In this document: piece after piece, positions 25,576 to 36,529 of the stretch
How positions within the stretch are numbered: position 1 is the first letter of the stretch
Layout: every line of letters starts with the position of its first letter
Assembly: GCF_035593985.1 (NCBI RefSeq)
Contig: NZ_CP141587.1
Coordinates: forward strand, 1,116,001 to 1,180,000
Direction of reading: 5' to 3'
DNA length: 64,000 bases
Source: Sphingomonas sp. LY29
GTDB taxonomy: Bacteria > Pseudomonadota > Alphaproteobacteria > Sphingomonadales > Sphingomonadaceae
Made by a program: the position numbers and the translations under genes
The notes under the pieces: model-generated
Databases searched by the model: none
What the model was told of the DNA's origin: nothing
The model's input: the letters and a program-made list of their open reading frames with translations, nothing else

Positions 25576-27711
25576 TCATTTCGGGGGCAGATCGACCGGA
25601 GGTTTGTTGTGCCCGAGCAACCGCAACACCTCGTCCGCAGCGTCGGCCAGGTTCGTTCCCGGTCCGAAGATCGCCTGCACGCCCGCCTCGCGCAGCATGG
25701 CGTAATCCTGCGCAGGAATGACGCCGCCTGCGACGACCTTAATGTCGGCGCGGCCCATGTCCTTCAAATGCCCGATCAGTTCGGGGATCAGCGTCTTGTG
25801 CCCAGCGGCAAGGCTCGAGGCGCCGACGACGTCCACGTCTTTCTGCACCGCAGTTTCAGCGGCTTCGCGAGGCGTCTGAAACAGCGGTCCCGCGACCACC
25901 TCGAATCCCAGGTCGCCGAACGCCGACGAAACGAGGTTGGCGCCGCGGTCGTGGCCGTCCTGACCCATCTTGGCGACGAAGATGCGTGGGCGGCGGCCCA
26001 TCCGCTGCGCAACGCTTTGCGTGCCCGCCACGGCCTCGTGCCAGCGTTCGTCATCGCGCTTGCCGTAGATTCCGCTGACCGGGGTCGGTGTTGTTGCATA
26101 GCGGCCGAAGACGCGTTCGAGTGCATCGGAAATCTCGCCGAGCGAACAGCGCAACCGCGCCGCCTCGACCGCGAGGGCCAGCAGATTGTCGCCCGACCGA
26201 GCGCCCGCTTCGAGCGCATCCAAGGCCGCGCGTGCCTGCGCCTCGTCGCGACTGGCGCGCATCTTTTCCAGCCGCGCGATTTGACCCGCGCGGACCTTGG
26301 CATTGTCGACTTCGAGGATGTCGAGGTGCGCTTCCTCGGCTAATCGATAACGGTTGACCCCGACGATCACCGTCTCGCCCGTATCAACCTTGGCCGCACG
26401 TGCAGCGGCGGCTTCCTCGATGCGCTGCTTGGGCAGGCCCTCGGCGACCGCCTTGGTCATGCCGCCATGCGCTTCGACCTCGTCGATCAGCGCCTGCGCC
26501 TTTTCCTCGAGTTCGCGCGTCAGCGCCTCGACATACCAGCTTCCGCCGACCGGATCGGCAACGGCGGTGACGCCACTTTCCTCGGCCAGGATCAGCTGCG
26601 TGTTGCGCGCCAGACGCGCGGAGAAGTCGGTGGGAAGCGCGACCGCTTCGTCGAGGCTGTTGGTGTGGAGCGACTGCGTCCCGCCCAAGACCGCGGCCAG
26701 CGCCTCGATCGTCGTGCGGATGACGTTGTTGTACGGATCCTGTTCGGTCAGGCTGACGCCGCTGGTCTGGCAGTGGGTTCGAAGCAGCTTCGACTTTTCG
26801 GTCCGGGCGCCAAGGTCGGTCATGATCCGGCCCCACAACGTCCGTGCCGCACGAAGCTTCGCGACCTCCATGAACAGGTTCATGCCGATTCCGAAAAAGA
26901 AGCTAAGGCGCGGCGCAAAGGTGTCAATGTCCTGCCCCGCAGCCGCCGCGGCGCGGACATAGGCCATGCCGTCGGCGAGCGTGTAGGCAAGCTCCTGCAC
27001 CGCCGTCGCCCCGGCCTCGTGCATGTGATAGCCGCTGATGGAAATGCTGTTGAACTTCGGCATCTCGGCCGACGTGTAGGCGATGATGTCGCTGACGATC
27101 CGCATCGAAGGTTCGGGCGGATAGATGTAGGTGTTGCGAACCGCGAACTCTTTCAGAATGTCGTTCTGGATCGTGCCGCTCAGCGCCTTGCGATCGACCC
27201 CCTGCTCCTCGCCCGCGACGATGTAGAAGGCCATGATCGGCAGTACCGCGCCGTTCATCGTCATGCTGACCGACATCTCGCCAAGCGGGATGCCGTCGAA
27301 CAGCAATTTCATGTCCTCGACGCTGTCGATCGCCACGCCCGCCTTGCCAACGTCGCCGGTGACGCGCGGATGGTCGCTGTCGTAACCGCGGTGGGTCGCA
27401 AGGTCGAAGGCCACCGACAGGCCTTTCTGCCCGGCCGCGAGGTTGCGGCGATAGAAAGCGTTCGATTCCTCGGCGGTCGAGAAGCCGGCATATTGGCGGA
27501 TCGTCCACGGCCGCCCCGAATACATCGTCGCATAGGGACCGCGCGTGTAGGGCGCGACGCCGGGATAGCCGCTGTCGATGTGCGCGGCGTCCTCGGGCCC
27601 ATAGACGGGCTTCAGGGTGATGCCCTCAAGGGTTTCGCGGCTGAGGTCGCGGCCCTTCGATTCCTTGGCGGCCAGCTGGTCCCATTCGTCGCGCTTCGAT
27701 CGGTCTGTCAT
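25576..27711 (-). CDS. scpA: Methylmalonyl-CoA mutase
   Basis: Adenosylcobalamin-dependent isomerase converting (R)-methylmalonyl-CoA to succinyl-CoA. It is a single-chain enzyme of 711 residues. The substrate barrel includes [21 protein letters not shown] and [19 protein letters not shown], and the C-terminal cobalamin domain has the DGHDRG base-off motif followed by GASSLAAGH and VVAGG. ATG at 27711 ([10 protein letters not shown]) was preferred over 27723; neither has a clear ribosome site. No MeaB chaperone gene and no cobalamin riboswitch is visible in this window. Confidence 0.95.
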   Translation of the reverse strand: MTDRSKRDEWDQLAAKESKGRDLSRETLEGITLKPVYGPEDAAHIDSGYPGVAPYTRGPYATMYSGRPWTIRQYAGFSTAEESNAFYRRNLAAGQKGLSVAFDLATHRGYDSDHPRVTGDVGKAGVAIDSVEDMKLLFDGIPLGEMSVSMTMNGAVLPIMAFYIVAGEEQGVDRKALSGTIQNDILKEFAVRNTYIYPPEPSMRIVSDIIAYTSAEMPKFNSISISGYHMHEAGATAVQELAYTLADGMAYVRAAAAAGQDIDTFAPRLSFFFGIGMNLFMEVAKLRAARTLWGRIMTDLGARTEKSKLLRTHCQTSGVSLTEQDPYNNVIRTTIEALAAVLGGTQSLHTNSLDEAVALPTDFSARLARNTQLILAEESGVTAVADPVGGSWYVEALTRELEEKAQALIDEVEAHGGMTKAVAEGLPKQRIEEAAAARAAKVDTGETVIVGVNRYRLAEEAHLDILEVDNAKVRAGQIARLEKMRASRDEAQARAALDALEAGARSGDNLLALAVEAARLRCSLGEISDALERVFGRYATTPTPVSGIYGKRDDERWHEAVAGTQSVAQRMGRRPRIFVAKMGQDGHDRGANLVSSAFGDLGFEVVAGPLFQTPREAAETAVQKDVDVVGASSLAAGHKTLIPELIGHLKDMGRADIKVVAGGVIPAQDYAMLREAGVQAIFGPGTNLADAADEVLRLLGHNKPPVDLPPK

Positions 27712-27761
27712 GCGCCATCGCATAGTCGCGACCGCACCCGAACCTCAAGGGCGCGCGCGGA

Positions 27762-28427
27762 TCAGCAGGTCGGCATCCGGCTACGTCCCTGAAGCCGATA
27801 GCGGCCGTTCGACCAGGCATAGGTGTCGCGGAAGCGCATCGAACCCGAATAGTTGACGACGAACGAGCGCCCGGGGACGATCGCACCGATCTTTCCCTCG
27901 ATGCTTCGGCGGTTGTTGCCATTCTCGTACACCGTCGGGATCTGCGCGATCTCGACCGGCCCGGCGGGGGTGAGCGCGGTCAGTGTCGCGGTGGCGCAGG
28001 TCAGCCCCTGCCCGGTGAAGCCGCCTTCGGCGTAGATGACCGGGCGCGGCCCGAAGGCGCGTGACACGCTCCATTCGCTCAACGATCCCATCGATCCGCC
28101 GACCACCGCCGACGGATAGGCGCGGCCGCGCACGAAGCCGTTGCCGGCACGGCGCAGGTAGAAGGCGCCGATGCGGCCGGGGCTGACATGGCTGAACTGG
28201 CCGACGCTGCCGGGTGCGACCAGCACTGGTCCGAACGGCGTCGCCACCAATTGCCCGCCGCTGAAGCGGACGTTCTCGCCGCCGGTCCGAAGCGTCGTGC
28301 TGCCGGGGCGACCCCATGCGGCGCGCTGCGCGGAGGCGAGTTGCACGCCGCTCGATTGCGCGGTGGCGGGCGGGGCGACCGCGAGGATCGACAGGGCGGA
28401 CAGAAGCAGGACGGGACGCATCGACAT
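27762..28427 (-). CDS. Secreted protein of unknown function
   Basis: A 221-residue protein with a signal peptide (about 1-23, cleavage near ATA-QSS). The mature part is rich in Gly, Val, Ser and aromatic residues in short strand-like segments (GGQLVATPFGPVLVAPGSVGQF, RTYPSAVVGGSMGS-like), suggesting a beta-rich secreted fold. Two cysteines occur, in GLTCAT and at the C-terminus (MPTC), and could form a disulfide. GAGGGAGA precedes the ATG. It lies between mce and the mutase. I recognise no family. Confidence 0.65.
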   Translation of the reverse strand: MSMRPVLLLSALSILAVAPPATAQSSGVQLASAQRAAWGRPGSTTLRTGGENVRFSGGQLVATPFGPVLVAPGSVGQFSHVSPGRIGAFYLRRAGNGFVRGRAYPSAVVGGSMGSLSEWSVSRAFGPRPVIYAEGGFTGQGLTCATATLTALTPAGPVEIAQIPTVYENGNNRRSIEGKIGAIVPGRSFVVNYSGSMRFRDTYAWSNGRYRLQGRSRMPTC

Positions 28428-28482
28428 TCTCCCTCGAATACAGCGTCATCAACGCGGTACCGCGAAAAATCGATCCGCCGCG

Positions 28483-28902
28483 TCAGTGCGCCTGGCGGGG
28501 GCTTTCCATGATCTCGGTCAGCACGCCGCCCATGTCCTTGGGGTGGAGGAAGAAGATCGGCGTCCCGTGCGCACCGATGCGCGTCGGCCCCAGGATGCGA
28601 ACACCCTTGGCGTCGTACCAGGCGCGCGCTTCCTCGATGTCGTCGACCTCGAAACAGAGGTGTTGTTGCCCACCGAGCGGATTCTTCTCGAGAAACTTCA
28701 CGATCGGCGAATCCGCACCGAGCGGCTCGATCAACTCCACCTGCATATTGGGCGCATCGACGAAGCACACCCGGACGCCCTGCGCGGGCAGGTCGAACGG
28801 ATCATGCACCGTCGTCGCGCCCATATGATCGCGATACAGCGCGACCGACTGCTCGATCGAGGGCGTTGCAACGCCGACATGATTCAACCTACCCAGCTTC
28901 AC
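28483..28902 (-). CDS. mce: Methylmalonyl-CoA epimerase
   Basis: VOC-fold metalloenzyme that converts (S)- to (R)-methylmalonyl-CoA. The 139 residues run KLGRLNHVGVATPSIE, DPFDLPAQGVRVCFVD, VELIEPLGADSP, GGQQHLCFEVDDIEEA and FLHPKDMGGVLTEIME, with the metal-binding His in LNHVG and QQHLCF and the C-terminal Glu in LTEI. GTG at 28902 is chosen: AGGAG lies seven bases upstream and the family N-terminus begins there. The upstream in-frame ATG at 28965 is not supported. Confidence 0.93.
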   Translation of the reverse strand: MKLGRLNHVGVATPSIEQSVALYRDHMGATTVHDPFDLPAQGVRVCFVDAPNMQVELIEPLGADSPIVKFLEKNPLGGQQHLCFEVDDIEEARAWYDAKGVRILGPTRIGAHGTPIFFLHPKDMGGVLTEIMESPRQAH

Positions 28903-28971
28903 GCACTTGCTCCTGCCCAATGTGTCGTTCCGCCGAGTTGGCGGCAACCAAGAATGCACTCCCAAACAAGA

Positions 28972-29253
28972 TCACCAACGCAGCGCCAACCAGCCCCGAC
29001 CGGCCGACCGCCACGTCAACTGCCGCCGCCAAACGGATTTGAAGCCCGCCAACATGATCAAGCCCCCGATCGCGGCAAATGCCGCCCCAGCGAGCCGGAA
29101 GTCCCTGGGCATTTCGGGATAGGGAGCAACATAGTTCTTGGTGAAAAAGCCCATCGTCTTGGGATCGAACTGCGGTGCTTTCCACCAGGCGACCGCTGCC
29201 AGCGTAGCAACGATGACCAGCCCGAGGACTTCCTTGGGAAAGTCTCTCTTCAC
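28972..29253 (-). CDS. Small membrane protein of unknown function
   Basis: About 93 residues from GTG at 29253 (VKRDFPKEVLGLVIVATLAAVAWWKAP), which has AAAGG upstream. One helix lies at about 8-26 and a second at about 55-73 (FRLAGAAFAAIGGLIMLAG), joined by a polar loop containing FFTKNYVAPYPEMP. It is followed by mce on the same strand. A longer in-frame reading to 29391 gives a polar, unlikely N-terminus. Function unknown. Confidence 0.55.
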   Translation of the reverse strand: MKRDFPKEVLGLVIVATLAAVAWWKAPQFDPKTMGFFTKNYVAPYPEMPRDFRLAGAAFAAIGGLIMLAGFKSVWRRQLTWRSAGRGWLALRW

Positions 29254-29350
29254 GATTCGATGCCTTTTGGTGGCAGTCCGCAATGGGAAAGCAAGTCGCA
29301 CCTCGTTATTGTGCCGCCGACATTGCTGAGTCCCAAACGGATGTTCGCCA

Positions 29351-30877
<1,527 letters not shown>

Positions 30878-30974
30878 GGGCTGCGCTTTTCCACGCCTGC
30901 CGCGCGCGGTCAAACGGGGCTTTGCGGAAACAACTGCGTCGCGGCAGTGTTGGACTGGTCAGCAGGAGGGATGA

Positions 30975-31745
30975 ATGCCGGCACGACAACATTGGCCCGA
31001 GCGGATGTGGCTGGTCCGGCACGGGCAGAGCCAGGGCAATGTCGCCCGCGACGCCGCGCATGAGGCCGGGCATCTCGTCATCGACCTCGACCTTCGCGAC
31101 GTCGACGTGCCGCTGAGCAAGCTTGGCCATCAGCAGGCCGAGGCGGCGGGTCGCTGGTTCGCCGCGCTGCCCGAGGATGAAAAGCCCGAGATCCTGCTCT
31201 CCTCCCCCTACGTCCGTGCGATCCAGACCGCGGAGGCGATCTGCAAGGCGGGCGGGTTGGCAGGCGGCGCGAAGCCGACGATCCTCGACGAACGACTGCG
31301 CGAGCGCGAGTTCGGGGTGTTCGACGGCCTGACCACGCTGGGCATCCGCGACAAATATCCCGACGAAGCCGCACACCGGAACAAGATGGGCAAATTCTAC
31401 CACCGCCCCCCCGGCGGCGAGAGCTGGGCCGACGTCATCCTTCGACTGCGATCGATGATGAACACGATCAATCTTCACTATGCCGACAAGCGTGTGCTGG
31501 TCGTCGCGCACCAGGTCGTCGTGCTATGCATGCGCTATGTGCTCGAGGAACTCACAGAGCAGCAGATCCTCAGCATCGACAAGCAGGCCGAGATCCTCAA
31601 CTGCGGCATCTGCGCATTCGATTTCGAACCGAACGAGCAATCGCTGTGCGTGCCCACGCTGGCGCTGTGGAATCACGGCGCGCCGATGGAGCAGGAGGGG
31701 ACCCCAAAGACTGCCGAGCCCGACATGATCACCGGCACGCGATGA
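30975..31745 (+). CDS. Histidine-phosphatase (phosphoglycerate-mutase-like) protein
   Basis: A 256-residue branch-1 histidine phosphatase with the nucleophile motif VRHGQSQGN (about 14-22), the second-site SSPYVRAIQTAE, the acid/base Glu in RLREREFG and His in VVAHQVVVL. The substrate is unknown; a phosphatase role on small phosphorylated molecules is likely. GGAGGG sits four bases before the ATG. Its stop overlaps the next gene by ATGA, linking it to NAD(P)HX repair. Confidence 0.87.
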   Translation: MPARQHWPERMWLVRHGQSQGNVARDAAHEAGHLVIDLDLRDVDVPLSKLGHQQAEAAGRWFAALPEDEKPEILLSSPYVRAIQTAEAICKAGGLAGGAKPTILDERLREREFGVFDGLTTLGIRDKYPDEAAHRNKMGKFYHRPPGGESWADVILRLRSMMNTINLHYADKRVLVVAHQVVVLCMRYVLEELTEQQILSIDKQAEILNCGICAFDFEPNEQSLCVPTLALWNHGAPMEQEGTPKTAEPDMITGTR

Positions 31746-32614
31746 GCGATCCCGCGCCTCTCGACCGCCAATTGCTCGGCCGGCACCCGCTGCCGCCGAT
31801 CGAGGGCGGCGACAAGGATAGCCATGGGACGGTGCTGATCGTCGCCGGATCCCGCGACGTACCCGGCGCGGCGCTTCTGGCGGCACATGGCGCGATGCGG
31901 AGCGGCGCGGGTAAGCTGCAGATCGCCGCGCCCGACGTGATCGCGGTTCCGCTCGGGATCGCGATGCCCGAGGCGATGGTGGTCGGACACGCCAGCCACG
32001 CCGACGGCGGCTTCGCGACCTCCGCCATCGCCGACCTCGCCGAGCTGGGAGAGAAAGCAGACGCGATCGTCGCGGGGCCGGGGCTCGCATCCAATCGCGC
32101 CGGGCCGCCGCTGGCATCGGCGCTGCTGAGCCTCGGCAAGCCACTCGCGCTCGATGCCGCCCTGCTGCACATCTTGCCCGGTTGCGCCGAGCAATGCCGC
32201 GCCAGCAAGGTCCCGCCGATCCTGCTTCCGCACGCCGGCGAACTGGCAGGCCTGCTCGATTGCCCGATCGAGGAGGTCGAGGCCGATCCGCTCGGCGCCG
32301 GACACCGCTGCGCCGACCGCTACGGCGCGATGGTGCTGGTCAAGGGCTCACAGAGCCACGTCGTCGCGCCCGACGGGTCTTGTTTCCATTATCCGGGCGG
32401 CGGCCCCGGCTTGGGAATTTCTGGATCGGGCGATGTGCTCGCGGGCATCGTCGGCGGTCTTCTCGCCCGCGGCGCCGACCCACTCACCGCACTGATTTGG
32501 GCGGTCTGGCTCCATGGCGAAGCCGGCCGCGCGCTGGCTCTAAAGGTCGGCACGGTCGGCTTCCTTGCCCGCGAGATCCCGGGCGAGGTCCCTGCGCTGC
32601 TGCCTACTCGTTGA
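31742..32614 (+). CDS. nnrD: ADP-dependent NAD(P)H-hydrate dehydratase domain protein
   Basis: Repairs hydrated NAD(P)H at the expense of ADP. The 290 residues match the NnrD ribokinase-like domain: GTVLIVAGSRDVPGAALLAA, AGPGLASNRAGPPLASALL, LLPHAGELAGLLD, VLVKGSQSHVVAPDG and the signature GISGSGDVLAGIVGGLLARG. The N-terminal NAD(P)HX epimerase domain present in many bacterial fusions is absent, so NnrE must be elsewhere or missing. It overlaps the histidine phosphatase start-to-stop and the pyruvate kinase gene tail-to-tail by 11 bases. Confidence 0.9.
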   Translation: MSDPAPLDRQLLGRHPLPPIEGGDKDSHGTVLIVAGSRDVPGAALLAAHGAMRSGAGKLQIAAPDVIAVPLGIAMPEAMVVGHASHADGGFATSAIADLAELGEKADAIVAGPGLASNRAGPPLASALLSLGKPLALDAALLHILPGCAEQCRASKVPPILLPHAGELAGLLDCPIEEVEADPLGAGHRCADRYGAMVLVKGSQSHVVAPDGSCFHYPGGGPGLGISGSGDVLAGIVGGLLARGADPLTALIWAVWLHGEAGRALALKVGTVGFLAREIPGEVPALLPTR

Positions 32615-34061
32615 GGTAGTTTTCCAGCTCGTCCCCGGCGAGCTTCACGACGTGGATGACGTTGGTCGACCCGGTCGTCTTGAACGGCACGCCCGCCATG
32701 ATCACCATCCGGTCGCCGGGCGCGGCGAGGTGGTGGCGAAGCGCCATGCGGCGCGCCTTGCCGACCATTTCCTCGAAGCTCGACACGTCGCGGGTGTGGA
32801 CGGCGTGAACGCCCCACTGCAGCCCCAACCGCCGCGCCGCCTTCAGGCTGGCGGTCATCGCCAGCGTCGGCACCGGCGCGCGCTCGCGGGCAATCCGGCG
32901 CGCGGTCGATCCCGACGAGGTGTAGCAGGCCATCGCCTTGGCCGAGAGAATGCGCACGATCTGCGCCGCGCTTTCCGACAAGGCGTCGGCGGCGGTAGCT
33001 TCGGCAGGCGTCTCGGTGAAATGGATGCGCGCCGCGTAGACAGGGTCGGCTTCGACGCTCTGGCCGATCTTGTCCATCATCTGCACCGCTTCGATCGGGT
33101 AGGATCCCGCAGCGCTTTCGGCCGACAGCATCACCGCGTCCGCGCCTTCGTAGATCGCGTTCGCAACGTCACTGACTTCGGCGCGCGTCGGGGTCGGGCT
33201 GACGATCATCGATTCGAGCATCTGCGTCGCGACCACCACCGGCTTGCCCGCCTGCCGAGCCGCGGCGACGATCCGGTTCTGAAGCGGCGGAACACCTTCG
33301 GGCGGAAGCTCGACGCCAAGGTCGCCGCGCGCGACCATCACCGCGTCGGCAAGCTCCAGGATTTCGTCGAGCCGCTCGATCGCCTGCGGCTTTTCGATCT
33401 TGGCGAGCAGCGCCGCCCGGTCCCCGACCAATTCGCGCGCCTCGGCGACGTCCTCGGGCCGCTGCACGAACGACAGCGCGATGTAATCGGCGCCCTGCGT
33501 CAGCGCGAACTGCAGGTCGCTCCGATCCTTTTCGGTCAGCGCGGGGATTGGCACGACCACGTCGGGCACGTTGACGCCCTTGTGATTGCTGACCTTGCCG
33601 CCGACCATCACTTCGGCCTCGATCCGGTCGCTGGTGACCTTGAGCGCCTTCAGCCGAACCTTGCCGTCGTCGATGAGCAAGCGGTCGCCGTCCTGCAACG
33701 CCTCGAACAATTCGGGATGGGGAAGCTCGACACGCGTCTCGTCGCCGTCGGCGGGATCGCGGTCGAGGATGAAGGTCTTGCCCGCCTCCAACATGACCGA
33801 GCCGTTCTTGAAATCACCGACCCGGAGCTTGGGCCCCTGAAGGTCGAACAGAATCGTCGTCGGCCGGCCGAGCGGCTTTTCCAATCCGCGGATCGTCTCG
33901 ACCAACGCCGCCTTGCTGGCCTGGTCGCCGTGGCTCATGTTGATGCGAAAGGCGTCCGCGCCCGCTTCCATCAGCGCGCGGATCATCTGCGGGCTCGACG
34001 AAGCCGGACCCAGCGTCGCCAGGATTTTTACCTTGCGCGCTCTTGGCTTGAGCATCGTCAT
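32604..34061 (-). CDS. pyk: Pyruvate kinase
   Basis: Glycolytic enzyme making pyruvate and ATP from phosphoenolpyruvate and ADP. The 485 residues include KILATLGPASSSPQMIRAL, FRINMSHG, ILFDLQGPKLRVG, KIEKPQAIERLDEILELADAVMVARGDLGVE-type catalytic sequence (MVARGDLGVELP) and VVATQMLESM. ATG at 34061 follows AAAAAGGA; a second ATG two codons later is equally possible. Its end overlaps the convergent nnrD gene. Confidence 0.96.
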   Translation of the reverse strand: MTMLKPRARKVKILATLGPASSSPQMIRALMEAGADAFRINMSHGDQASKAALVETIRGLEKPLGRPTTILFDLQGPKLRVGDFKNGSVMLEAGKTFILDRDPADGDETRVELPHPELFEALQDGDRLLIDDGKVRLKALKVTSDRIEAEVMVGGKVSNHKGVNVPDVVVPIPALTEKDRSDLQFALTQGADYIALSFVQRPEDVAEARELVGDRAALLAKIEKPQAIERLDEILELADAVMVARGDLGVELPPEGVPPLQNRIVAAARQAGKPVVVATQMLESMIVSPTPTRAEVSDVANAIYEGADAVMLSAESAAGSYPIEAVQMMDKIGQSVEADPVYAARIHFTETPAEATAADALSESAAQIVRILSAKAMACYTSSGSTARRIARERAPVPTLAMTASLKAARRLGLQWGVHAVHTRDVSSFEEMVGKARRMALRHHLAAPGDRMVIMAGVPFKTTGSTNVIHVVKLAGDELENYLNE

Positions 34062-34196
34062 AATTCCTTTTTCAGATCGGCTGTGGCGCGCCTGCCATAG
34101 CGGGTCGCCCGTCTCGTTCAACCGGGTTGAGGCGCGCCGAGCGGTCGCTTAGGACCACCGCCGAACGACCCGGACCGGGCGAATCGAAAAGGAAAC

Positions 34197-34442
34197 ATGA
34201 TGAGCGAGGACAATGTCGCAGCGGACCAGCTGCGGCTGTTTATCGAGCGGATCGAACGGCTCGAGGAAGAGAAGAAGGGCATCGCCGACGACGTGAAGGA
34301 CGTCTACGCCGAAGCCAAGTCGAACGGCTACGACACCAAGACGATGCGCGCGATCGTCCGCTTGCGGAAGATGGAAAGCCATGCGCGGCAGGAAGCCGAC
34401 GCGCTGCTCGAAACCTATCGCAACGCGCTGGGCCTCGCCTGA
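34197..34442 (+). CDS. gapR: GapR-family (DUF2312) DNA-binding protein
   Basis: An 81-residue protein of the UPF0335/DUF2312 family, whose Caulobacter member GapR binds overtwisted AT-rich DNA ahead of forks and polymerases. Recognisable elements are [47 protein letters not shown] and [17 protein letters not shown]. It is helical throughout and should form dimers or tetramers. Tandem ATGs at 34197 and 34200 follow AAAAGGA. It is divergent from pyruvate kinase. Confidence 0.9.
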   Translation: MMSEDNVAADQLRLFIERIERLEEEKKGIADDVKDVYAEAKSNGYDTKTMRAIVRLRKMESHARQEADALLETYRNALGLA

Positions 34443-34465
34443 TCCCGCTGATCCGATGATGACGG

Positions 34466-34484
34466 GCGGGCCCTTAAAGCCCGC
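34466..34484. terminator. Hairpin between gapR and the convergent CPBP gene
   Basis: Stem GCGGGC/GCCCGC (34466-34471, 34479-34484) with the 7-base loop CCTTAAA, positioned after gapR and over the stop codon of the convergent gene. There is no T-run; a weak terminator at best. Confidence 0.35.
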
Positions 34485-35214
34485 TCAGCATCATCGACAG
34501 GAACAGTCCGTTCGATAGCGCATGGATGGTGACGTTACCCCACATGCCGAAGCGGACGCGGGCGTATCCGTTGATCAGGCCCGCCACCAGTTGCGGGACC
34601 ACGAACAGCAGCAGCAACGCCGACGGCGGCTGCTTGTAATTGGTCAGGTGGACCAGCCCGAATGCGATCGCCTGTCCGAAATAGACCAGTGGAAAAATCC
34701 TGGCGAACCATTGCGGCGCCTGCCCGTGATGCCGACCGCGCCACCAGGCCACCAGGATCGCCGCCAACGCCGCGCCAATCGCGGCCATTCGCGTCCATGC
34801 GGGCGCCTGAAGCCCTAGCAGCACCCCGACAAGTACTACGGCGACCACTGCAATCGCGATGACGACGAGGCTGGTGCGTCGCCCATTGATCCAGCCGCGG
34901 AAGAAGATTTCCTCGACCAGCGGAATGCCCAGCGCGCCGAGTGCGAGCGTGAACAGCGGACCGTTCTCGGTGAGCGCCTCGAATTGCGGCGTATCGACCG
35001 ACGCGCTCTCTGCCAAATGGGTCAGCAGCACCGCCAGTGGCAGCGCGATGGCGATGTTGAGCAGCAGCAGCCACCCGACCGCCCCCAGGGAATGGCCGTC
35101 GAACGGCTCGGTCCGCTCGGGCAGGCGCGGTCGCCGAACGAAGGCCGCGAAGTCGCGATAGATCGCCAAAGGGCTAGGTCGCACCGGGGTGCGGCTTGTC
35201 GGCTGCTCGGTCAT
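34474..35214 (-). CDS. CPBP-family intramembrane glutamic protease
   Basis: A 246-residue membrane protein with about six to eight helices and all three CPBP (CAAX-like) motifs: EEIFFRG (about 100), FGLVHLTN (about 180) and HALSNG near the C-terminus. These supply the catalytic Glu-Glu-Arg and His residues. Roles in membrane-protein processing or bacteriocin immunity are known for the family; the target here is unknown. The N-terminal 30 residues are cytoplasmic and basic. Confidence 0.9.
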   Translation of the reverse strand: MTEQPTSRTPVRPSPLAIYRDFAAFVRRPRLPERTEPFDGHSLGAVGWLLLLNIAIALPLAVLLTHLAESASVDTPQFEALTENGPLFTLALGALGIPLVEEIFFRGWINGRRTSLVVIAIAVVAVVLVGVLLGLQAPAWTRMAAIGAALAAILVAWWRGRHHGQAPQWFARIFPLVYFGQAIAFGLVHLTNYKQPPSALLLLFVVPQLVAGLINGYARVRFGMWGNVTIHALSNGLFLSMMLSGL

Positions 35215-35258
35215 TCGGTTAAGGGGACGCCTTTCTTCACGCCAGGAGCCCCGCCCGC

Positions 35259-36002
35259 ATGGCCGGCCATTCCAAATTCAAGAACATCATGCATCGCAAG
35301 GGTGCGCAGGACAAGAAGCGCTCGGGCATGTTCTCCAAGCTCAGCCGCGAAATCACCGTCGCGGCCAAGATGGGCCTGCCCGACCCCGACATGAACCCGC
35401 GCCTGCGCGCCGCGGTGAACGCGGCCAAGGCGCAGTCGATGCCCAAGGACAATATCCAGCGGTCGATCGACAAGGCCGCGCGTGGCGATGCCGAGACCTA
35501 TGAGGAAGTTCGCTACGAGGGTTTCGGCCCCGGCGGCGTGTCACTGATCATCGAAGCATTGACCGACAACCGCAACCGCACTGCCACCAACGTGCGCACC
35601 GCGGTCAGCAAGAATGGCGGCAATCTGGGCGCGAGCGGAAGCGTCAGCCACGCCTTCGACCGCGTCGGCCTGATCAACTATCCCGCCAGCGCGGGTGACG
35701 CCGACAAGGTGTTCGAAGCCGCGCTCGAAGCCGGCGCCGAGGACGTCACTTCCTCCGATGACGGCCACGAAATCTGGACCGAGATCGGCGCACTCCACGA
35801 AGTCGCCAAAGCGCTCGAGCCGGTGCTCGGCGAAGCCGAGGGCGCGAAGCTCGCGTGGCGGCCGCAAGTCATGGTCGACGTCGGCGAAAGCGATGCGGGA
35901 ACGCTGCTCAAGTTGATCGACGTGCTCGACGACGACGACGACGTGCAGACCGTGTGGGGCAATTACGAAGTCAGCGACGACGTGATGGAGCGGCTGGGTT
36001 GA
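35259..36002 (+). CDS. yebC: YebC/PmpR-family protein
   Basis: A 247-residue YebC protein ([20 protein letters not shown] at the start, [54 protein letters not shown]). YebC was named a transcriptional regulator, and recent work links members to easing ribosome stalling at difficult motifs. It stands directly upstream of ruvC, a conserved arrangement. The acidic C-terminal run ([18 protein letters not shown]) is normal for the family. Confidence 0.95.
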   Translation: MAGHSKFKNIMHRKGAQDKKRSGMFSKLSREITVAAKMGLPDPDMNPRLRAAVNAAKAQSMPKDNIQRSIDKAARGDAETYEEVRYEGFGPGGVSLIIEALTDNRNRTATNVRTAVSKNGGNLGASGSVSHAFDRVGLINYPASAGDADKVFEAALEAGAEDVTSSDDGHEIWTEIGALHEVAKALEPVLGEAEGAKLAWRPQVMVDVGESDAGTLLKLIDVLDDDDDVQTVWGNYEVSDDVMERLG

Positions 36003-36010
36003 CCCTTTCC

Positions 36011-36030
36011 CCCTCTCCGCGTGGAGAGGG
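36011..36030 (+). promoter_or_regulatory. Hairpin covering the ruvC ribosome binding site
   Basis: A perfect 8-bp stem CCCTCTCC/GGAGAGGG (36011-36018, 36023-36030) with loop GCGT lies in the 29 bases between yebC and ruvC. Its 3' arm contains the only Shine-Dalgarno-like sequence for the ruvC TTG start at 36032. Melting by ribosomes finishing yebC could therefore gate ruvC translation. Similar CCTCTCC palindromes also occur as intergenic repeats in related genomes. Confidence 0.5.
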
Positions 36031-36031
36031 T

Positions 36032-36529
36032 TTGGTCGTCCTCGGTCTTGATCCGTCGCTGTCGTGCACCGGCTGGGGCTTGATCCGCGCGTCGGGCAAT
36101 CGCCTGACCCACCTTGGCAACGGTCAGTTGAAGACCGACGCCAAGGAACCGATGCCGCGCCGCCTGTCGCACCTCGCCAGCCAGCTTGAGTCGATCCTTG
36201 TCGATACCGCCCCCGACGCGGCGGCGGTCGAGGAAGTGTTCGTCAACAAGAACGCTCAGTCGACGCTCAAGCTGGCGCAGGCGCGCGGCGTCGTGCTGAT
36301 GGTTGCGGCGCGTGCCGGCATCGACATCGGCGAATATGCCGCGCGGCTGGTGAAGAAGGCCGTCGTCGGGGTCGGCAGCGCCGACAAGAGCCAAGTTCAT
36401 GCGATGGTCCAGCGGCTTCTTCCCGGCGCCACCATTGCCGGCGCCGACGCCGCCGACGCGCTCGCCGTCGCGATCACCCACGCGCACCACTTGGCGAGCG
36501 GGCGAAGCGGCCTTACGCAAGGCCGATGA
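36032..36529 (+). CDS. ruvC: Crossover junction endodeoxyribonuclease RuvC
   Basis: Holliday-junction resolvase of 165 residues. The catalytic acids are visible as Asp7 in [13 protein letters not shown], Glu in VEEVFVNKN and the Asp pair in [15 protein letters not shown] near the C-terminus. TTG at 36032 aligns with the initiator of other RuvC proteins (LVVLGLDP); no ATG or GTG is in frame. GGAG lies five bases upstream within a hairpin. It overlaps ruvA by ATGA. Confidence 0.93.
   Translation: MVVLGLDPSLSCTGWGLIRASGNRLTHLGNGQLKTDAKEPMPRRLSHLASQLESILVDTAPDAAAVEEVFVNKNAQSTLKLAQARGVVLMVAARAGIDIGEYAARLVKKAVVGVGSADKSQVHAMVQRLLPGATIAGADAADALAVAITHAHHLASGRSGLTQGR

Noticed and set aside
28453..28464. 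12-base palindrome CGCGGTACCGCG after mce
   Set aside because: Its folded stem would be only four pairs; not convincing as a terminator or operator.
30878..30974. Cobalamin riboswitch upstream of the propionyl-CoA/mutase run
   Set aside because: The 97-base gap is too short and shows no B12-box-like sequence.
32565..34100. Plus-strand open frame of 511 codons opposite pyruvate kinase
   Set aside because: Antisense shadow of pyk with no start signal and no recognisable motifs.
34085..34138. Two GGCGCGCC octamers flanking part of the pyk/gapR gap, with a TCAACC/GGTTGA inverted repeat
   Set aside because: GGCGCGCC is common by chance in DNA this GC-rich; the inverted repeat is short and no regulator adjoins it.
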